The notes: generated from the letters alone by a model not told the origin. A stretch of DNA of 9,186 nt from Methanobacterium sp. (GCA_028682985.1 JAJRAE010000215.1:1-9186), one strand, 5' to 3'. Shown: positions 1 through 6,508, numbered from the stretch's first letter. Program-made: numbers and translations.

Positions 1-108
1 TAAAACCTTAATAAAACTATAAAAAGTAATATTTATTGTTCTCAATATTAGAAATCTAAAATAGAATCTATATATGCGAATTTTTCAAAAATAGTCAAAA
101 TTTAAAAG

Positions 109-125
109 AAAAAATATAAAAAAAA
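109..125 (-). terminator. Oligo-T terminator of the surface-protein operon
   Basis: On the minus strand, downstream of the DUF5518-like gene, there are two T runs: T8 at 125-118 and T6 at 114-109. Oligo-T tracts without a strong hairpin are the usual archaeal termination signal. The rest of positions 1-146 is AT-rich and shows no gene. Confidence 0.5.
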
Positions 126-146
126 TTCCTTTAATTAGATATTTTT

Positions 147-515
147 CTATCGACTGGATATGGCGCTTCCAACAACTCCACCAATTCCCCCAACTACACC
201 CATTATAATCAGGGATATTATGGTTCCTATTATCAGGTTCGCTCCGCTGACCTCCACCACTGCTTGAAGTGCCCCTCCAAATAGGGCTGCGCTTAAGAGA
301 AAGATCAAGGTCATCACTATGCTAGTTACCACTCCTGCTATGGCCCCATTTACGGCACCGTCAACCATTCGGGTGTCGACCAGATAACCCGCGATTAATC
401 CACCGATTAAAACACCTATATATCCACCTATACTGCCCAATAGAATGGCCAGTATTATTAAGAGGATGATGGCGGATATAAATCCGATTAATATTGCTTT
501 CCAGTTAAGGTTCAT
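147..515 (-). CDS. Glycine-rich integral membrane protein, DUF5518-like
   Basis: A 122-residue protein that is nearly all hydrophobic, with about four membrane segments (roughly residues 7-27, 29-46, 53-79 and 92-117) separated by very short loops. Glycine patterns such as GGYIGVLIGGLIAGYL and GVVGGIGGVVG are typical of tightly packed small-residue helices. The LIAGYLVDTRMVDGAVNGAIAG stretch resembles the archaeal DUF5518 family, which has no known function. The start is an ATG with a GGGGGA ribosome site (528-523) seven bases upstream, and the stop is TAG. It begins 17 bases after the stop of the secreted protein gene on the same strand, so the two are probably co-transcribed and both act at the cell envelope. 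The membrane nature is certain; the family name is recognition by eye, and no function can be given. Confidence 0.85.
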   Translation of the reverse strand: MNLNWKAILIGFISAIILLIILAILLGSIGGYIGVLIGGLIAGYLVDTRMVDGAVNGAIAGVVTSIVMTLIFLLSAALFGGALQAVVEVSGANLIIGTIISLIIMGVVGGIGGVVGSAISSR

Positions 516-532
516 TATTCATTCCCCCATTT

Positions 533-1492
533 TCAGATATTGAAGAATCTGAGTATGATGTATATCACGTTACCAGATCCATTGGAGTTTCCGGTGCCCT
601 GGTTTGAAGTATTGGCCTGGGTGCTGGTCTCATTGGTTATGTTGGTCTCGTTAGTCTGGTTGGTCTGGTTGGTCGTGTTCGTGGTGTTGTTGGATATATT
701 CGTTCTAACCCTTCCCGGATATATGTTCAGTGTATCCTGTACTGACAGGGCCAGGTTGGATACCATGGCTGAGCCAGTTATGTCCATTGGTTTATATTCT
801 ACCAGAGTTCCCAGCTGATCCTCAGACACCTTATACTCGGTCATCAAATCAGTTTTAGCCTGGTTGAGCCCACTTTGTATCTCTGATTGGGACATGTTGG
901 CTGAGTAGGATGCTCCCTCACCAGTGTTGGTGTTTGTATTTCCACCAGTTACAAGTACCCATATCTTCATCTGGGCGCTGGTCGCGCTTTCATCATTTGC
1001 TGGATCAGAATTTTTAGCTGTTTTTATGATTACAGCCGATTGTTCTGCACCTTCTGATGCAAGACCGGCACCGCTTTGTGCTTTCTGGGATGGTTCCAGA
1101 CAGTAAGCATAGTACTGCACTCCTTTACTATCCTGCACTACGTGTGGTATACTGCCGGATGGGGTGATTTGAATCCAATCAAGGAAAATAGTTACACTTC
1201 CATTTCCAGTGGTATTATTTGTAGTATTATTTGTGACATTTCCAGTTGTATTATTCGTTGCATTCCCTGTTCCATTTCCGGTTGCATTGGTTATGTTCGT
1301 TACAACAATAAGATTCTGGGATGATTGACTAACTAGGATGGTACCATTAACAGTGGTGTTGTTTACCGGGGTTTCGTTTCCACTTTGAGCATAGGTGGTG
1401 GGAGTTTCCGGATGCTGGATTGAATATCCCAGACCTACTGATCCAAGAACCAGCAAAAAAGCCACCATAACAGCGGTCTCTTTTAGTTTCAT
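533..1492 (-). CDS. Secreted Asn/Thr-rich surface protein with possible thioester (TQXA-like) domain
   Basis: A 319-residue exported protein. Residues 1-22 form a signal peptide or signal anchor (MKLKE followed by a hydrophobic stretch). Residues 40-99 and 262-297 are low-complexity Asn/Thr/Gly linkers with more than twenty N-x-S/T sequons, suited to heavy archaeal N-glycosylation. The compact middle part (about residues 100-260) holds the only cysteine, Cys131, in YYAYCLEPSQ, and later SAQMKIW with Gln174. This pairing recalls thioester adhesin domains, where a Cys near the start of the domain links to the Gln of a TQxAIW motif. The Cys-Gln spacing of 43 is shorter than in the domains I know, so this stays a hypothesis. 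The C-terminus ends in a short hydrophobic stretch (NVIYIILRFF). The ATG start has a GGGAGGT site nine bases upstream. It is the first gene of a likely two-gene unit with the DUF5518-like protein. Confidence 0.85.
   Translation of the reverse strand: MKLKETAVMVAFLLVLGSVGLGYSIQHPETPTTYAQSGNETPVNNTTVNGTILVSQSSQNLIVVTNITNATGNGTGNATNNTTGNVTNNTTNNTTGNGSVTIFLDWIQITPSGSIPHVVQDSKGVQYYAYCLEPSQKAQSGAGLASEGAEQSAVIIKTAKNSDPANDESATSAQMKIWVLVTGGNTNTNTGEGASYSANMSQSEIQSGLNQAKTDLMTEYKVSEDQLGTLVEYKPMDITGSAMVSNLALSVQDTLNIYPGRVRTNISNNTTNTTNQTNQTNETNITNETSTQANTSNQGTGNSNGSGNVIYIILRFFNI
602..709. repeat. Low-complexity Asn/Thr codon repeat (C-terminal linker)
   Basis: This tract encodes residues 262-297 of the surface protein. 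On the plus strand it reads as near-tandem GGTCTGGTT/GGTCTCGTT units, encoding N-x-T triplets on the other strand. Such arrays can change length by slippage. Confidence 0.6.
1196..1375. repeat. Low-complexity Asn/Thr codon repeat (N-terminal linker)
   Basis: This tract encodes residues 40-99 of the surface protein, with degenerate repeats of AAT/ACT-type codons that give about fifteen overlapping N-x-S/T sequons. It separates the signal segment from the folded middle domain. Confidence 0.6.
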
Positions 1493-1501
1493 CTTCTATT
1501 T

Positions 1502-1576
1502 ACCTCCCTAAAAATTTTTATTTTTAATCCATAGTCCACCTAGTGAACCGTTTATTCATATTATACATCATATATT
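1502..1576 (-). promoter_or_regulatory. Promoter and ribosome site of the surface-protein operon
   Basis: A perfect GGGAGGT ribosome site lies at 1508-1502, nine bases before the ATG. A TATA-like AATATATG lies at 1576-1569 on the minus strand, inside a short imperfect palindrome with arms ACAT and ATGT (1565-1580). This would place transcription start near 1545 and give a leader of about 50 bases. The TATA assignment is by eye in AT-rich DNA and is tentative; the ribosome site is clear. Confidence 0.5.
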
Positions 1577-1667
1577 ATGTTTTTCAAAAAATATCAAATT
1601 TTTCATAATTAAAACAGTAACTTATTTGTGATTAAAAAAAATAGTAAATATAAAATATCTCTATTTT

Positions 1668-1674
1668 GAGGGTG
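1668..1674 (+). promoter_or_regulatory. Ribosome binding site deciding the glycosyltransferase start
   Basis: GAGGGTG lies nine bases upstream of the ATG at 1684. The longer reading frame opens at a TTG at 1666 that overlaps this site, so the site supports the ATG and not the TTG. Confidence 0.7.
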
Positions 1675-1683
1675 TTAAACAAC

Positions 1684-2631
1684 ATGCAACCTAAAGTCTC
1701 TATTATAGTGCTCAACTGGAACAACTGGGAGGACACCATAGAATGTCTGGAATCTTTATACAGAATAAATTATGATAAGTACAATGTTATAATGGTGGAT
1801 AATGGATCAGACGATGATTCAGTAGCCCGCATCAGAGAATATGCACAGGGCAAACTGGAAATAGAATCAGAATTCTTCAAATTCAACAAAGAAAACAAGC
1901 CGCTGGTGTATGTGGAGTTTGATGAAGACCAGTACCCAGAGAATGTTCCCCCTAAATTTGATAAAACCCTGATTATAATAAAGAACAAAGAAAACTATGG
2001 ATTTGCCGAGGGAAACAATGTGGGAATAAGATACGCCCTCCAGCATCTACAGCCAGACTACATAGAGATACTGAACAACGACATAGTGGTGGAGGAGAAT
2101 TACCTCAAAGAGATGATAAAGGTAATTGATAAAAACCCGGAAATTGGGATGGTAGGACCCAAGATCTACTTCTATGATTATAAAGGCAAGAAGGATGTGC
2201 AAACCGCCCTGGGGGGATATATAAACTGGTGGATCTATCCCGGTTACAACTATCTGGAGGAAAAAATTAAAACCAATGCACCTGTTGAACTCGACTGGGT
2301 TACCGGAGCCTCTCTACTCTTCCGGTCTGATCTAGAAGATCCATATCTAAGCAAGGACTTCTTCTTTGGAGCTGAAGATATAGACCTATCCCTCCGGGTA
2401 AAAGAGGCAGGTTATAAAATATATCTGGTTCCCACCGCAGAGATCTGGCATAAGATAAGCCTCAGCCGCTATAAGAAATTCAACAACCTATATAAACGGT
2501 TTAAAAATACAATAAAAAGCCACCTCACCCTGGTGAGGAAGCATAAAAAGGCCTATCCCCTATACTACATCTTATATGGTGTAGAGATGATTTTTATTTA
2601 CGGGAAAAAATTGGTTAAAGGAAGATATTAG
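1684..2631 (+). CDS. Family 2 glycosyltransferase (COG1216/rhamnosyltransferase-like)
   Basis: A 315-residue GT-A fold transferase that moves a sugar from a nucleotide-sugar donor to a glycan acceptor, probably in surface polysaccharide or glycoprotein synthesis at the cytoplasmic face of the membrane. Visible motifs, in order: VSIIVLNWNN (residues 5-14), the opening strand; VDNGSDDDS, a nucleotide-binding loop; NYGFAEGNN; NND at 131-133 in the place of the metal-binding DxD; VTGASLLFR; and GAEDIDLSLR (about 229-238) carrying the catalytic-base ED pair, followed by a conserved WH (His256). An extended loop rich in charged residues lies between the second and third strands. The C-terminus is basic with a short amphipathic hydrophobic stretch, suggesting peripheral membrane attachment. 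It reads divergently from the surface-protein operon and is alone in its transcription unit. The family is clear; the donor and acceptor cannot be told. Confidence 0.93.
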   Translation: MQPKVSIIVLNWNNWEDTIECLESLYRINYDKYNVIMVDNGSDDDSVARIREYAQGKLEIESEFFKFNKENKPLVYVEFDEDQYPENVPPKFDKTLIIIKNKENYGFAEGNNVGIRYALQHLQPDYIEILNNDIVVEENYLKEMIKVIDKNPEIGMVGPKIYFYDYKGKKDVQTALGGYINWWIYPGYNYLEEKIKTNAPVELDWVTGASLLFRSDLEDPYLSKDFFFGAEDIDLSLRVKEAGYKIYLVPTAEIWHKISLSRYKKFNNLYKRFKNTIKSHLTLVRKHKKAYPLYYILYGVEMIFIYGKKLVKGRY

Positions 2632-2633
2632 AT

Positions 2634-2660
2634 AGGGAGTTAATTCAAACTCCCTTCTTT
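2634..2660 (+). terminator. Hairpin terminator of the glycosyltransferase gene
   Basis: A perfect 8-bp stem, AGGGAGTT (2634-2641) with AACTCCCT (2648-2655), closes a 6-base loop and is followed by TCTTT. It starts three bases after the stop codon and lies between two convergent genes, so it may also slow transcripts coming from the catalase gene. Confidence 0.8.
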
Positions 2661-2674
2661 ATTTGTAGGATCTT

Positions 2675-4789
2675 TTATCCCGGTACCTGTTCCTCTGTTT
2701 CCCGGTCAAAGTGGCGGTGGCTGGCCACTGCTTCAATGAAACTCCTGGTGAAATCATCCCAGTCCACATTATTCAGGGTGGTGATCACCCCTTTATCTGC
2801 CACTATCTCTGATGTAAATCCGGCGCAGGAAACACCAGTTATATTGGAATCCCTTAATAAATCCACACCCTCACCAGAAGCGGCGATGGCTTTAAAATGT
2901 TTATAGGATTCATTCAAAATATATAATGCTTTACCTCCTTTTTTTAATCCTTCAGCACTGGCCTTACCACCTGGCACATAAACCGCATCGTAGATGAGAG
3001 AAGATGAAGAAATTAGATTACGGTCCACCTTTATCTCCTCACCGGTTTCAGCTTTTATAACACCCAGATACTGGGAGACTACTTCCACCACTGCACCGGC
3101 ATCTTCAAGCGCATCCTTCATCACGGAAAGTTCCTGGTAATTGAAACCATCCAAGGCCAGTACCGCTATTTTCCTGGTCTTAATTGTATCATGAACAGTT
3201 TTCTCCATACTGAATGACAGGAATTTATCTGCTTTACTGGAATCAGCACCACTGGAGGGTGGTTTAACTCCCACTCCATCTGCGATTTCCCGAGCCAGAT
3301 CCAGGTCCACCTGGGCAAACTGGTCCACCATCATCTGGCGCACATCTTCTGATTCAACCTTACCCACCTCAAAATGGAAGGCCTGGATAATATGCTCCTT
3401 CTCTACTGTGGACATGCTGTTGTAGAAGGAACTGGCCTGGCTGAAGTGATCCTTAAATTTCTGGCTGCGGTCCCGGATCTTACGGCCCTCTACTTTCTCT
3501 GCATAATGCACATATCCACCCTCCTCTCCAGGCACCGGCTTTGGATCACCACCGCCCAGGGTGTTGGGTGAGTAGCTGGTCTTACCGGTGTTTATGGTCA
3601 TCCGGTGGTAGCCGTCCCGCTGATTATTATGGGGAGGTGTTAATGGACGGTTGATGGGTATCTCATGGAAGTTTGGGCCTCCTAAACGGATGAGCTGGGT
3701 GTCGATGTAGCTGAAAAGCCTCCCCTGCAGGAGAGGGTCGTTGCTGAAGTCTATACCGGGAACCACATTCCCGGGGCAGAAAGCCACCTGCTCCACCTCT
3801 GCAAAGAAGTTGTCAGGGTTACGGTTTAAAACCAGTTTACCAATCTTTACTGGTTTTACCAGCTCTTCTGGCCAGTGTTTGGTTGGATCAAGGATGTCAA
3901 AGTCGAAGCTGTGTTCATCCTCCTCCTCAATCATCTGCACGTAAAGCTCATACTCTGGGTAGTCGCTATTTTCTATTGCTTCATACAGATCCCGCCTGTG
4001 GAAGTCTGGATCTATACCGGCCAGTTTATAGGATTCATCCCAGACCAGGGAATGCACACCTAAAAGGGGTTTCCAGATAAACTTTATAAAACGGGCTTTG
4101 CCCTGGCTGTTTAGGAAACGGAAGGTGTTTACACTGAATCCCTCCATCATCCGGTAGCTGCGGGGTATGGCCCGGTCTGATAAAACCCACATTATCATGT
4201 GACTGGTTTCCGGTGCGCTTACTACGAAGTCGTAGAAAGTGTCATGGGCTGATGATGCCTGGGGTATCTCATTATTAGGCTCAGGTTTAACACTGTGTAT
4301 AAGGTCTGGAAATTTAATTGCATCCTGAATAAAGAATATGGGTATGTTGTTCCCCACCAGGTCGTAGTTACCGTCTTCGGTGTAGAACTTGGTTGCAAAT
4401 CCCCGCACATCCCGTGCGGTGTCTGGAGAGCCCCTGAATCCAGCTACAGTTGAAAATCTTACAAAAACCGGGGTGATCTTACCTTTCTCATTTAAGAATT
4501 TGGCACGGGTATATTCGCTCATATCCTGATAGCATTCAAAGTAGCCGTGTGCTCCGGCACCCCGGGCGTGGACAATCCTCTCTGGAATGCGTTCATGGTC
4601 AAAGTGGGTGATCTTCTCCCGGAGATGAAAATCCTCCAGTAAAGTAGGACCACGTACACCTGCTTTCAGAGAATCATCTGTATGACTGATTTTAACCGCC
4701 TGATCTGTGGTTAAATCCTTATCATCTGGATATTCTTGATTTTTCTCCAGGTCTTCCAACTTCTTATTTTTATCTTTTTTCTTATTCAA
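2675..4789 (-). CDS. katE: Large-subunit (clade II, HPII-type) haem catalase
   Basis: A 704-residue monofunctional catalase that turns two hydrogen peroxide into water and oxygen in the cytoplasm. The distal catalytic His74 sits in RIVHARGAGAHGYFE, the conserved Asn in DLVGNN (147/148), and the proximal haem ligand Tyr361 in RLFSYIDTQ. The core to about residue 500 closely matches E. coli HPII block by block (for example LLQGRLFSY and RLGGPNFHEIPINRP). Residues about 538-690 form the DJ-1/PfpI-like C-terminal domain found only in large-subunit catalases. Its nucleophile-elbow cysteine seems replaced by Ser638, as expected for a structural role. Cys338 stands 23 residues before Tyr361, where HPII has His392. 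The N-terminal 25 residues are highly charged and lysine-rich. The start is TTG, supported by an AAGGGGGT ribosome site eight bases upstream; no in-frame ATG occurs before the catalytic core. The gene is monocistronic by appearance. Catalases are unusual but known in methanogens. Confidence 0.96.
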   Translation of the reverse strand: MNKKKDKNKKLEDLEKNQEYPDDKDLTTDQAVKISHTDDSLKAGVRGPTLLEDFHLREKITHFDHERIPERIVHARGAGAHGYFECYQDMSEYTRAKFLNEKGKITPVFVRFSTVAGFRGSPDTARDVRGFATKFYTEDGNYDLVGNNIPIFFIQDAIKFPDLIHSVKPEPNNEIPQASSAHDTFYDFVVSAPETSHMIMWVLSDRAIPRSYRMMEGFSVNTFRFLNSQGKARFIKFIWKPLLGVHSLVWDESYKLAGIDPDFHRRDLYEAIENSDYPEYELYVQMIEEEDEHSFDFDILDPTKHWPEELVKPVKIGKLVLNRNPDNFFAEVEQVAFCPGNVVPGIDFSNDPLLQGRLFSYIDTQLIRLGGPNFHEIPINRPLTPPHNNQRDGYHRMTINTGKTSYSPNTLGGGDPKPVPGEEGGYVHYAEKVEGRKIRDRSQKFKDHFSQASSFYNSMSTVEKEHIIQAFHFEVGKVESEDVRQMMVDQFAQVDLDLAREIADGVGVKPPSSGADSSKADKFLSFSMEKTVHDTIKTRKIAVLALDGFNYQELSVMKDALEDAGAVVEVVSQYLGVIKAETGEEIKVDRNLISSSSLIYDAVYVPGGKASAEGLKKGGKALYILNESYKHFKAIAASGEGVDLLRDSNITGVSCAGFTSEIVADKGVITTLNNVDWDDFTRSFIEAVASHRHFDRETEEQVPG

Positions 4790-4797
4790 CCTAAATT

Positions 4798-4829
4798 ACC
4801 CCCTTAAAAAAGAATTTCAGTCTAGAAAT
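4798..4829 (-). promoter_or_regulatory. Catalase leader: ribosome site and small inverted repeat
   Basis: AAGGGGGT at 4805-4798 is the ribosome site for the TTG start at 4789. Just upstream, ATTTC (4814-4818) and GAAAT (4825-4829) form a 5-bp inverted repeat with a 6-base spacer that could be an operator. The TATA box is not clear; TTTTATT-like runs lie at about 4830-4845. The ribosome site is convincing, the operator speculative. Confidence 0.4.
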
Positions 4830-4894
4830 AAAATAAAAAATAGAAGTCAATTTATCTACTATTATTATGTCTGACTTGGCTAAAAAATTTTATT

Positions 4895-4910
4895 AAAAAA
4901 AAGAAAAAAA
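4895..4910 (-). terminator. Oligo-T terminator of the lipoprotein gene
   Basis: On the minus strand T7-C-T8 (4910-4895) follows a run of six C shortly after the lipoprotein stop. It has no hairpin and is a typical archaeal oligo-U terminator. Confidence 0.65.
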
Positions 4911-4935
4911 TATGGGGGGTTTAATTTCTTTTGTT

Positions 4936-5442
4936 TTACTGGTTTATCCGCAGACTGCTGACTAAATCATTAAAAAGCTGTTCATCGTTGTTTTTAGTAA
5001 GCAGAATGGCCAGGTAGCCGGTGTTGTTTTTGATGAAGAAAACTTCCCGGTAGAAGAAGCTGCTGTCGTTAGAGGTTATCATGATACCGTTTACACCATC
5101 CACGGTCATGTTTTTCTCGGAGATATAGGTTTCGTTACTTGCTTTCAGTGTGTTGTTGTAGGATGTGGCCCATTCACTTAAACTGGCCAGTCTCTGGTTG
5201 GATTGGATGTTAACCTTAGCCACCCCAAAGAGGAAGGTGGAGTTGTCACCCACCATGGCGATCATGGTACCGGTGGACCCTACCTGGGCTTGTAAACTGG
5301 TTGAGTTCATCTCAGAAGCATTCCCGGGATAGGTGAAGTTCACCCCATTTGCTGAGTATGTTTTATTGCTGGTTTCACTGGTACAGCCGGATATAGCTAC
5401 AATCATTCCCAAAAAGAGTAGTATTGCAATATATTGTTTCAT
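4936..5442 (-). CDS. PsbP-like surface lipoprotein
   Basis: A 168-residue predicted lipoprotein. Residues 1-19 are a short signal peptide ending in the lipobox AISGC, with Cys20 as the lipidation and membrane-anchor site. A compact domain follows (about residues 28-167) that starts with YSANGVNFTYPGN and ends with a strand-rich pattern, GVNGIMITSND, FFIKNNTGYLAILLTK and a closing helix FNDLVSSLRI. This arrangement resembles the small PsbP-related lipoproteins common in methanogens, whose role is unknown. About eight N-x-S/T sequons suggest glycosylation outside the cell. The ATG start has a weak GTGAT-type ribosome site (about 5453-5449). It lies 84 bases downstream of the next minus-strand gene with T runs between, so it is probably transcribed on its own. 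The lipoprotein call is firm and the PsbP-like fold is recognition by eye. Confidence 0.85.
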   Translation of the reverse strand: MKQYIAILLFLGMIVAISGCTSETSNKTYSANGVNFTYPGNASEMNSTSLQAQVGSTGTMIAMVGDNSTFLFGVAKVNIQSNQRLASLSEWATSYNNTLKASNETYISEKNMTVDGVNGIMITSNDSSFFYREVFFIKNNTGYLAILLTKNNDEQLFNDLVSSLRINQ

Positions 5443-5490
5443 AATAAATCACTAATATTGCTATTTCGAATTAACTATTAATATTTTATT

Positions 5491-5520
5491 AAAAAAAAGC
5501 ATTAATTTAAATTAAAAAAA
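5491..5520 (-). terminator. Oligo-T terminator of the 92-residue protein gene
   Basis: T7 at 5520-5514 and T8 at 5498-5491 on the minus strand lie 6 to 36 bases after the stop. The second run is immediately upstream of the AT-rich stretch that must hold the promoter of the lipoprotein gene. Confidence 0.5.
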
Positions 5521-5526
5521 GAGAAT

Positions 5527-5805
5527 TTAAATGAAGTTATCCTCATTTAATGGTATCTTCCAGAGGTAGGCTACCTTTTTGGTCTGTGGTACTTTTCCTT
5601 TTTTCTTCTTTAGGTTTACCAGGTCGGATTCTTTGCCTTTCCAGGATTTCACGGTTTTATCCAGGTACTTGGCTATTCTTTCATCATACCTTCTGGTGCC
5701 TATAATATAGTTATCTTCTTCATTTGATATGTAACTTATTCCGTCTCCTTTATCTGCAATTACCTTTGATATTTCTACTAATTTAGCTGAACCTGATGAT
5801 GCCAT
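5527..5805 (-). CDS. Small basic protein of unknown function
   Basis: A 92-residue soluble protein that I do not recognise. The N-terminal half has a mixed helix/strand pattern (AKLVEISKVIADKGDGISYIS, then NYIIGTRRYDERIAKYL). Residues 50-77 are strongly basic, with a KKKKGK cluster that could contact nucleic acid. The last part, VAYLWKIPLNED, looks like a closing strand. It has no signal peptide, membrane segment or cysteine. The start is well supported: ATG with AAAGGAG (5822-5816) ten bases upstream and a TTATAAAT box further up at 5841-5834. It is the first of three separate minus-strand genes (this one, the lipoprotein, the catalase) and is divergent from the TRAM pair. It is probably a real gene; its function is unknown. 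Confidence 0.75.
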   Translation of the reverse strand: MASSGSAKLVEISKVIADKGDGISYISNEEDNYIIGTRRYDERIAKYLDKTVKSWKGKESDLVNLKKKKGKVPQTKKVAYLWKIPLNEDNFI

Positions 5806-5833
5806 AGTCTTTATGCTCCTTTTATATTATTTT

Positions 5834-5841
5834 ATTTATAA
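5834..5841 (-). promoter_or_regulatory. TATA box of the 92-residue protein gene
   Basis: TTATAAAT on the minus strand lies about 30 bases before the start codon. Transcription start would fall near 5813, which is tight against the ribosome site at 5822-5816, so the true box could be slightly further upstream in the same AT-rich run. Confidence 0.35.
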
Positions 5842-6017
5842 TTTAGTTATTCCACCAGTGAAAAAGGGTGGGATGGTTATACAGCAAACAATCTTGTGCA
5901 TATAAAAATGTGGACAAAAAAGTACTTCTGTGCAGACTTAATATATGTTGGATTAGGTACTTATTCTTTTCCTTTATAAGCAAAATTACAATTTTGAAAA
6001 TATAATAAAATAGTATA
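5842..6017. other. Divergent intergenic region with a GC-rich hairpin
   Basis: No gene is visible between the 92-residue protein and the first TRAM gene. A more GC-rich island holds an inverted repeat, CCACC (5852-5856) with GGTGG (5867-5871), around a 10-base loop. A second TATA-like TTTATAAGC (5973-5981) matches the box of the second TRAM gene and might give an alternative, long-leader transcript. I see no tRNA or recognisable ncRNA. Confidence 0.3.
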
Positions 6018-6073
6018 TTATATAAGGGTATAAATCAAATATTAAAATTGGCTATTAATTTTTTAAGGCCAAA
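6018..6073 (+). promoter_or_regulatory. Promoter and leader hairpin of the first TRAM gene
   Basis: A TTATATAA box at 6018-6025 predicts transcription start near 6048. TTGGC (6048-6052) can pair with GCCAA (6068-6072) across an AT-rich loop, so the mRNA would begin with a short hairpin ending just before the ribosome site. The second TRAM gene has a stronger version at the same place. Confidence 0.45.
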
Positions 6074-6091
6074 TTATGGAAAGTGATAAAT

Positions 6092-6313
6092 TTGTTTGGA
6101 AATGACTACAGTAATGATAGGAAAAGTAACGCTCCTGTAAATGAAGGAGAAGAATACGATGTTAAAATTGAAGATACCGGTAGAGACGGAGACGGAATTA
6201 CCCGTATCGAAGGATTTGTGATCTTTGTATCAGGTGCCAAAGTAGGCGATGAAGTAAGGATAAGGATAAACTCCACCCGAAGAAACTTCGGTTTCGCAGA
6301 TGTGGTGGAATAA
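6092..6313 (+). CDS. TRAM-domain RNA-binding protein, copy 1
   Basis: A small stand-alone TRAM protein of 73 residues from the TTG start chosen here (76 from the GTG at 6083). The TRAM domain is a five-strand barrel that binds RNA. It spans nearly the whole protein: GEEYDVKIEDTGRDGDGITR, then EGFVIFVSGAKVGDEVRI and a closing RRNFGFADVVE. Free-standing TRAM proteins of methanogens have been reported as cold-responsive RNA chaperones, the archaeal counterpart of bacterial cold-shock proteins. I prefer TTG because the conserved AGTGAT ribosome-site-like motif (6082-6087) overlaps the GTG and so cannot serve it, and because TTG gives the usual MFGN beginning. It has its own promoter, hairpin and terminator, and is followed by a near-identical copy. 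The domain is certain, the exact start less so. Confidence 0.93.
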   Translation: MFGNDYSNDRKSNAPVNEGEEYDVKIEDTGRDGDGITRIEGFVIFVSGAKVGDEVRIRINSTRRNFGFADVVE

Positions 6314-6341
6314 AAGGGATTTATTTTAACAAATTTAATTT

Positions 6342-6381
6342 TTGAGATTTAATTTTTGATCTCAATTATTAACTTTTTTTT
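6342..6381 (+). terminator. Terminator after the first TRAM gene
   Basis: A 7-bp stem, TTGAGAT (6342-6348) with ATCTCAA (6359-6365), is followed by T8 at 6374-6381. It lies 29 bases after the stop codon and separates the two TRAM genes into independent units. Confidence 0.65.
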
Positions 6382-6456
6382 AAATTAAAAACATTAATTT
6401 GATTATTTATTTTTATAAAATCAATAAAAAATTAATTCTTTTTAAAAATACATTAC

Positions 6457-6508
6457 TTTATAAGCTTTGAAGTTCAATATAAGTTTGGCCACTAATTTTT
6501 AGGCCAAA
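6457..6508 (+). promoter_or_regulatory. Promoter and leader hairpin of the second TRAM gene
   Basis: A TTTATAAG box at 6457-6464 predicts transcription start at about 6484. Exactly there begins TTTGGCC (6484-6490), which pairs perfectly with GGCCAAA (6502-6508) around an 11-base AT-rich loop. The hairpin ends nine bases before the GTGAT motif that serves as the ribosome site, so folding could affect translation. Confidence 0.5.

Noticed and set aside
540..1324. Several plus-strand open frames across the surface-protein gene
   Set aside because: They are antisense shadows. The Val/Leu-rich peptides come from reading the Asn/Thr codon repeats backwards, and they lack ribosome sites.
1666..1683. 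TTG at 1666 as start of the glycosyltransferase
   Set aside because: It overlaps the GAGGGTG ribosome site that serves the ATG at 1684, and the six extra residues are not part of the GT2 fold.
3374..4410. Open frames of 62 to 67 residues on both strands inside the catalase gene
   Set aside because: The catalase frame has clear family motifs throughout. The others have no motif or ribosome site and low-complexity content.
5873..5905. A ten-codon ATG frame in the intergenic region
   Set aside because: Its only upstream G-rich sequence touches the ATG, so it is not usable as a ribosome site, and the peptide has no recognisable feature.
6399..6424. Inverted repeat TTGATT/AATCAA between the TRAM genes
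   Set aside because: Six-base arms with a 14-base spacer are expected by chance in such AT-rich DNA, and it matches no promoter or terminator position.
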